Shown: in pieces, positions 4,105-6,151 of the stretch
Layout: every line of letters begins with the position of its first letter
Position numbering within the stretch: the first letter of the stretch is position 1
Assembly: GCA_019264505.1 (NCBI GenBank)
Contig: JAHUZY010000260.1
Span: 1 to 6,151 of the forward strand
Length of the DNA: 6,151 nt
Direction: 5' to 3'
Source of the DNA: Phenylobacterium sp.
Lineage (GTDB): Bacteria; Pseudomonadota; Alphaproteobacteria; Caulobacterales; Caulobacteraceae
Translations under genes and position numbers: made by a program
The notes under the pieces: generated by a model
Seen by the model: only the letters and a program-made list of their open reading frames with translations
Database searches by the model: none
Told to the model about the DNA's origin: nothing

Positions 4105-6151
4105 TCAGGCCCAGCGCAGGGCGCCCGGCCCGCCGCCAGCCGGGTCCGAGAGTGAGGCCTGGCCGTCCTCTATGTGGCCGGCCAGCCGCCAGATCTGCCC
4201 GTCGGCCTCACATTTGAGATCATACCAGCCATAGCTGCCCGCAAGGTCGAGCGGGATCTCGCGGCTCTCGCCAGCGTCGAGCGTCGCCACCTGGGCTGGC
4301 GCGCCATAGGCCTGGTCGCTGATGGCTATGGCGAGGGAGGCCCTCTGCAGGTTTTCGAGCCGCAAGCGGGCCCCGCCGTCCACCATATCAACGCCGACGG
4401 AGAAGGCCCGGCCTGCGCCGACCAGGCGTCGGTGAAACCGGTTGGGCCCGAGGACGAACAGGTCCGCCGTCGCCCCCGATCCCGGAAGCCGATGGGGCAG
4501 CGCCTGTCCGGCCCCGACCGTGTAGCGGCTCGGGACCTGATCAAGGTCGGCCATGCCCCAGACATGGAAGACAGCCGCCCGCTCGGCCGAACGATTGGTG
4601 AGCCAGAGGGACGTTCCGCCTTCCTCGAGGCGCAGGCCGGCGTCGAGGTGGTAGGGGGTTGGTCGTCGCCTCCGGACCCCGACTTCCTGCACCGGCGCTT
4701 CGAGCTCGGCGGGAATGGGCGGCCAGACCTCTTCCAGATCGGCGGCGCGTCCTGACAGGGCTGCGGTGGCGGGCAGGGCGGCCATGAAGTCGATCGTGTC
4801 AGGCGCGCGGAAGTCGAAGCACGAGGTCAGGTCCCCGCAGACGGCCCGTCGCCAGGCGCTGATGTTCGGCTCTTGCACGCCGAAGCGGGCCTCGAGGAAG
4901 CGAAGGATGCTGGTGTGATCGAACACCTCCGACGCCACATGGCCGCCGCGGCTCCAGGGGGAGATCACATACATGGGCACCCGCATACCTAGCCCGTAGG
5001 GCCGCCCGAGAAAGGCCTCGTCTGCCGATCCCTGGCCAATGAGGTGGTACTCGTCGTCCGCTGGGATGGTGGACGCTCCCAGGGTGCGGCCCGCCACCCG
5101 GGTGGGCGGTGCGGGTGGCGGCACGTGGTCGAAAAAGCCGTCGTTCTCATCGAAATTGATGAGCAGTACGGTGCGAGACCAGACCTCCGGATTGGCGGTC
5201 AGCGCGTCCAGCACCTGGGCCGCATAGTCCGCGCCCTGCAGCGGGCTTGACACGCTCGGATGCTCCGACATGGCCGCTGGCGCAATGATCCAGGAGACCT
5301 GCGGCAGGCGGTCGGCCAATACATCCTGTTTCAGATCGTCAAGGCGGCGGGTGGTCATGGTGCGGCGGGTCAACAACGCGCCGGCGCCGGCGGTCATGCC
5401 GTGGGCGCGGCGGTAGGACTGGAACCCGACGAGGGGGTTGTCGGTGAAGTTGTCGGCCATGTCCTGGTAGATCTGGAAGCTGACCCCCGCGGCCATCAGG
5501 CGCTCAGGATAGGTCGCCCACAGATAGCCCCCGTGGCCGAGGGGATCGCCCTCAAGGGTGTCATAGCCGTTGTTGATGGCCGGGCCGTTGGCGCGACCCT
5601 GCGGGTCGTGGGTCCCGCTCCAAATGTAGAGCCGGTTGGGGTTGGTGCTGGTGTGCAGGGCGCAGTGATAGGCGTCACACAGGGTGAAGGCCTCGGCCAG
5701 GGCGTACTGGAAGGGCAGATCCTCGCGGGTGAAATGGGCCATGGCCTGGTTCTGCTTGAACTGCGGCCATTGCCCCATGCGGCCATTGTCCCAGGCGGCC
5801 TGTCCGTCGGCGAAGCCATGCGGCGTGCCCTGCGGGCGGTAGAGCCGGAAGTCTTCGGAGGTGTTGAGCCGGAACGGCGTGATCAGTGAAGGCGCACCCT
5901 CGGCCTCATCGGCGGGCTGGATGAGGACAGTCCGTTCCGGGGCGTCGGGCAGCGGCGGCGCTGGAGCGGCGAAGCGGTCGCCCAGGCCCGTCACGCCGCG
6001 CATCGTGCCGAAATAGTGGTCGAAGGAGCGGTTCTCCTGGGTGAGGATCACCACATGGGCCACGTCCATCAGAGTTCCGGTCCGCCGATGGGGCGGAATG
6101 TTCAGGGCCCGGGCGATGGCCGGCGTGAACGCGGCGGGGCCCCCCCCCCGC
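4105..6151 (-). CDS. Phosphocholine-type phospholipase C, 5' end cut by window edge
   Basis: This enzyme of the phosphoesterase/acid phosphatase (AcpA-PLC) family is related to Pseudomonas PlcH/PlcN, which cleave phosphatidylcholine or sphingomyelin to phosphocholine and a neutral lipid outside the cytoplasm. The ATG at 6067-6069 is not the start. The open frame continues to the edge and encodes FTPAIARALNIPPHRRTGTL, the conserved segment just after the Tat signal peptide of this family, so the signal peptide is missing. Numbered from that Met, key motifs are QENRSFDHYFG (11-21, metal-binding Glu12-Asn13), HTSTNPNR (139-146, probable nucleophile Thr142), SEHPS (268-272), FDENDGFFDHVPPP (306-319) and FDHTSILRF (383-391). 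Two DUF756 domains follow (about 466-550 and 565-650, with YGWYDL and RLAGHIEDGQASLSDPA near the end). At 654 residues plus at least 27 more it fits the usual length of about 690-730. The last codons before the edge lie in a C-run and may be unreliable. Headgroup specificity is inferred from family. Confidence 0.93.
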   Translation of the reverse strand, partial: RGGGPAAFTPAIARALNIPPHRRTGTLMDVAHVVILTQENRSFDHYFGTMRGVTGLGDRFAAPAPPLPDAPERTVLIQPADEAEGAPSLITPFRLNTSEDFRLYRPQGTPHGFADGQAAWDNGRMGQWPQFKQNQAMAHFTREDLPFQYALAEAFTLCDAYHCALHTSTNPNRLYIWSGTHDPQGRANGPAINNGYDTLEGDPLGHGGYLWATYPERLMAAGVSFQIYQDMADNFTDNPLVGFQSYRRAHGMTAGAGALLTRRTMTTRRLDDLKQDVLADRLPQVSWIIAPAAMSEHPSVSSPLQGADYAAQVLDALTANPEVWSRTVLLINFDENDGFFDHVPPPAPPTRVAGRTLGASTIPADDEYHLIGQGSADEAFLGRPYGLGMRVPMYVISPWSRGGHVASEVFDHTSILRFLEARFGVQEPNISAWRRAVCGDLTSCFDFRAPDTIDFMAALPATAALSGRAADLEEVWPPIPAELEAPVQEVGVRRRRPTPYHLDAGLRLEEGGTSLWLTNRSAERAAVFHVWGMADLDQVPSRYTVGAGQALPHRLPGSGATADLFVLGPNRFHRRLVGAGRAFSVGVDMVDGGARLRLENLQRASLAIAISDQAYGAPAQVATLDAGESREIPLDLAGSYGWYDLKCEADGQIWRLAGHIEDGQASLSDPAGGGPGALRWA
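6140..6149. repeat. Homopolymer of ten C at the window end
   Basis: GGGG (6136-6139) is followed by ten C and then GC at the very end. On the - strand this gives three Gly codons just before the conserved PAAFTPAIARAL segment of the phospholipase. It may be real, but a long C-run at a sequence end is also a common assembly or sequencing error, and a wrong length would shift the frame of the signal peptide. Confidence 0.6.

Noticed and set aside
4124..4144. CCCGGC/GCCGGG hairpin near the convergent ends of the regulator and phospholipase genes
   Set aside because: The six-base stem lies inside the phospholipase C-terminal codons with no U-tract. It is as expected by chance in such GC-rich DNA.
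5260..5889. 209-codon open frame on the + strand opposite the phospholipase
   Set aside because: It is antisense to the conserved catalytic domain and is explained by third-position GC bias.
1..6151. tRNA, rRNA, CRISPR array, insertion sequence or transposon ends
   Set aside because: Reading both strands showed no such structure. Nearly all of the window is occupied by five recognisable protein genes.

Overview
The window looks like a piece of a high-GC alphaproteobacterial chromosome. Strong G/C bias at third codon positions and the style of the proteins suggest Caulobacter/Phenylobacterium-like bacteria, but that assignment is inference. Both ends lie inside genes. The right end stops in a run of ten C, which may be a contig edge.

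Layout from left to right: (1) the 3' part of phnX (phosphonoacetaldehyde hydrolase) on the + strand, cut by the left edge. (2) Six bases later and convergent, a small HD-domain protein of the PhnZ/TmpB type, a diiron oxygenase that cleaves C-P bonds, on the - strand. (3) An 85-base gap holding a GC-rich stem-loop, a -10-like element and a palindromic operator. (4) A secreted alkaline-phosphatase-superfamily phosphodiesterase with a chitobiase-C-like and a PA14 domain, on the - strand. (5) A divergent promoter region of about 240 bases with a second copy of the operator and several short repeats. (6) A GntR/HutC (UTRA) regulator on the + strand. (7) Eleven bases later and convergent, a phosphocholine-type phospholipase C with two C-terminal DUF756 domains, on the - strand, running off the right edge.

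The theme is scavenging of organophosphorus compounds. Two enzymes that release phosphate from C-P bonds (hydrolytic PhnX and oxidative PhnZ/TmpB type) sit beside a probable exported phosphodiesterase and a phospholipase that strips headgroups from lipids. The regulator belongs to the family of PhnF/PhnR-type phosphonate and phosphate regulators. A nearly identical palindrome (TGGTATAGTCCA and TGGTATGGACCA) lies at the promoter of the HD oxygenase gene and between the phosphodiesterase and the regulator, so these genes probably form one regulon. The most interesting hypothesis is a pathway for phosphonolipids or phosphono-headgroups: a lipase and a phosphodiesterase release the headgroup outside the cell, and the C-P enzymes break it down inside. 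The substrate cannot be settled from the sequence.
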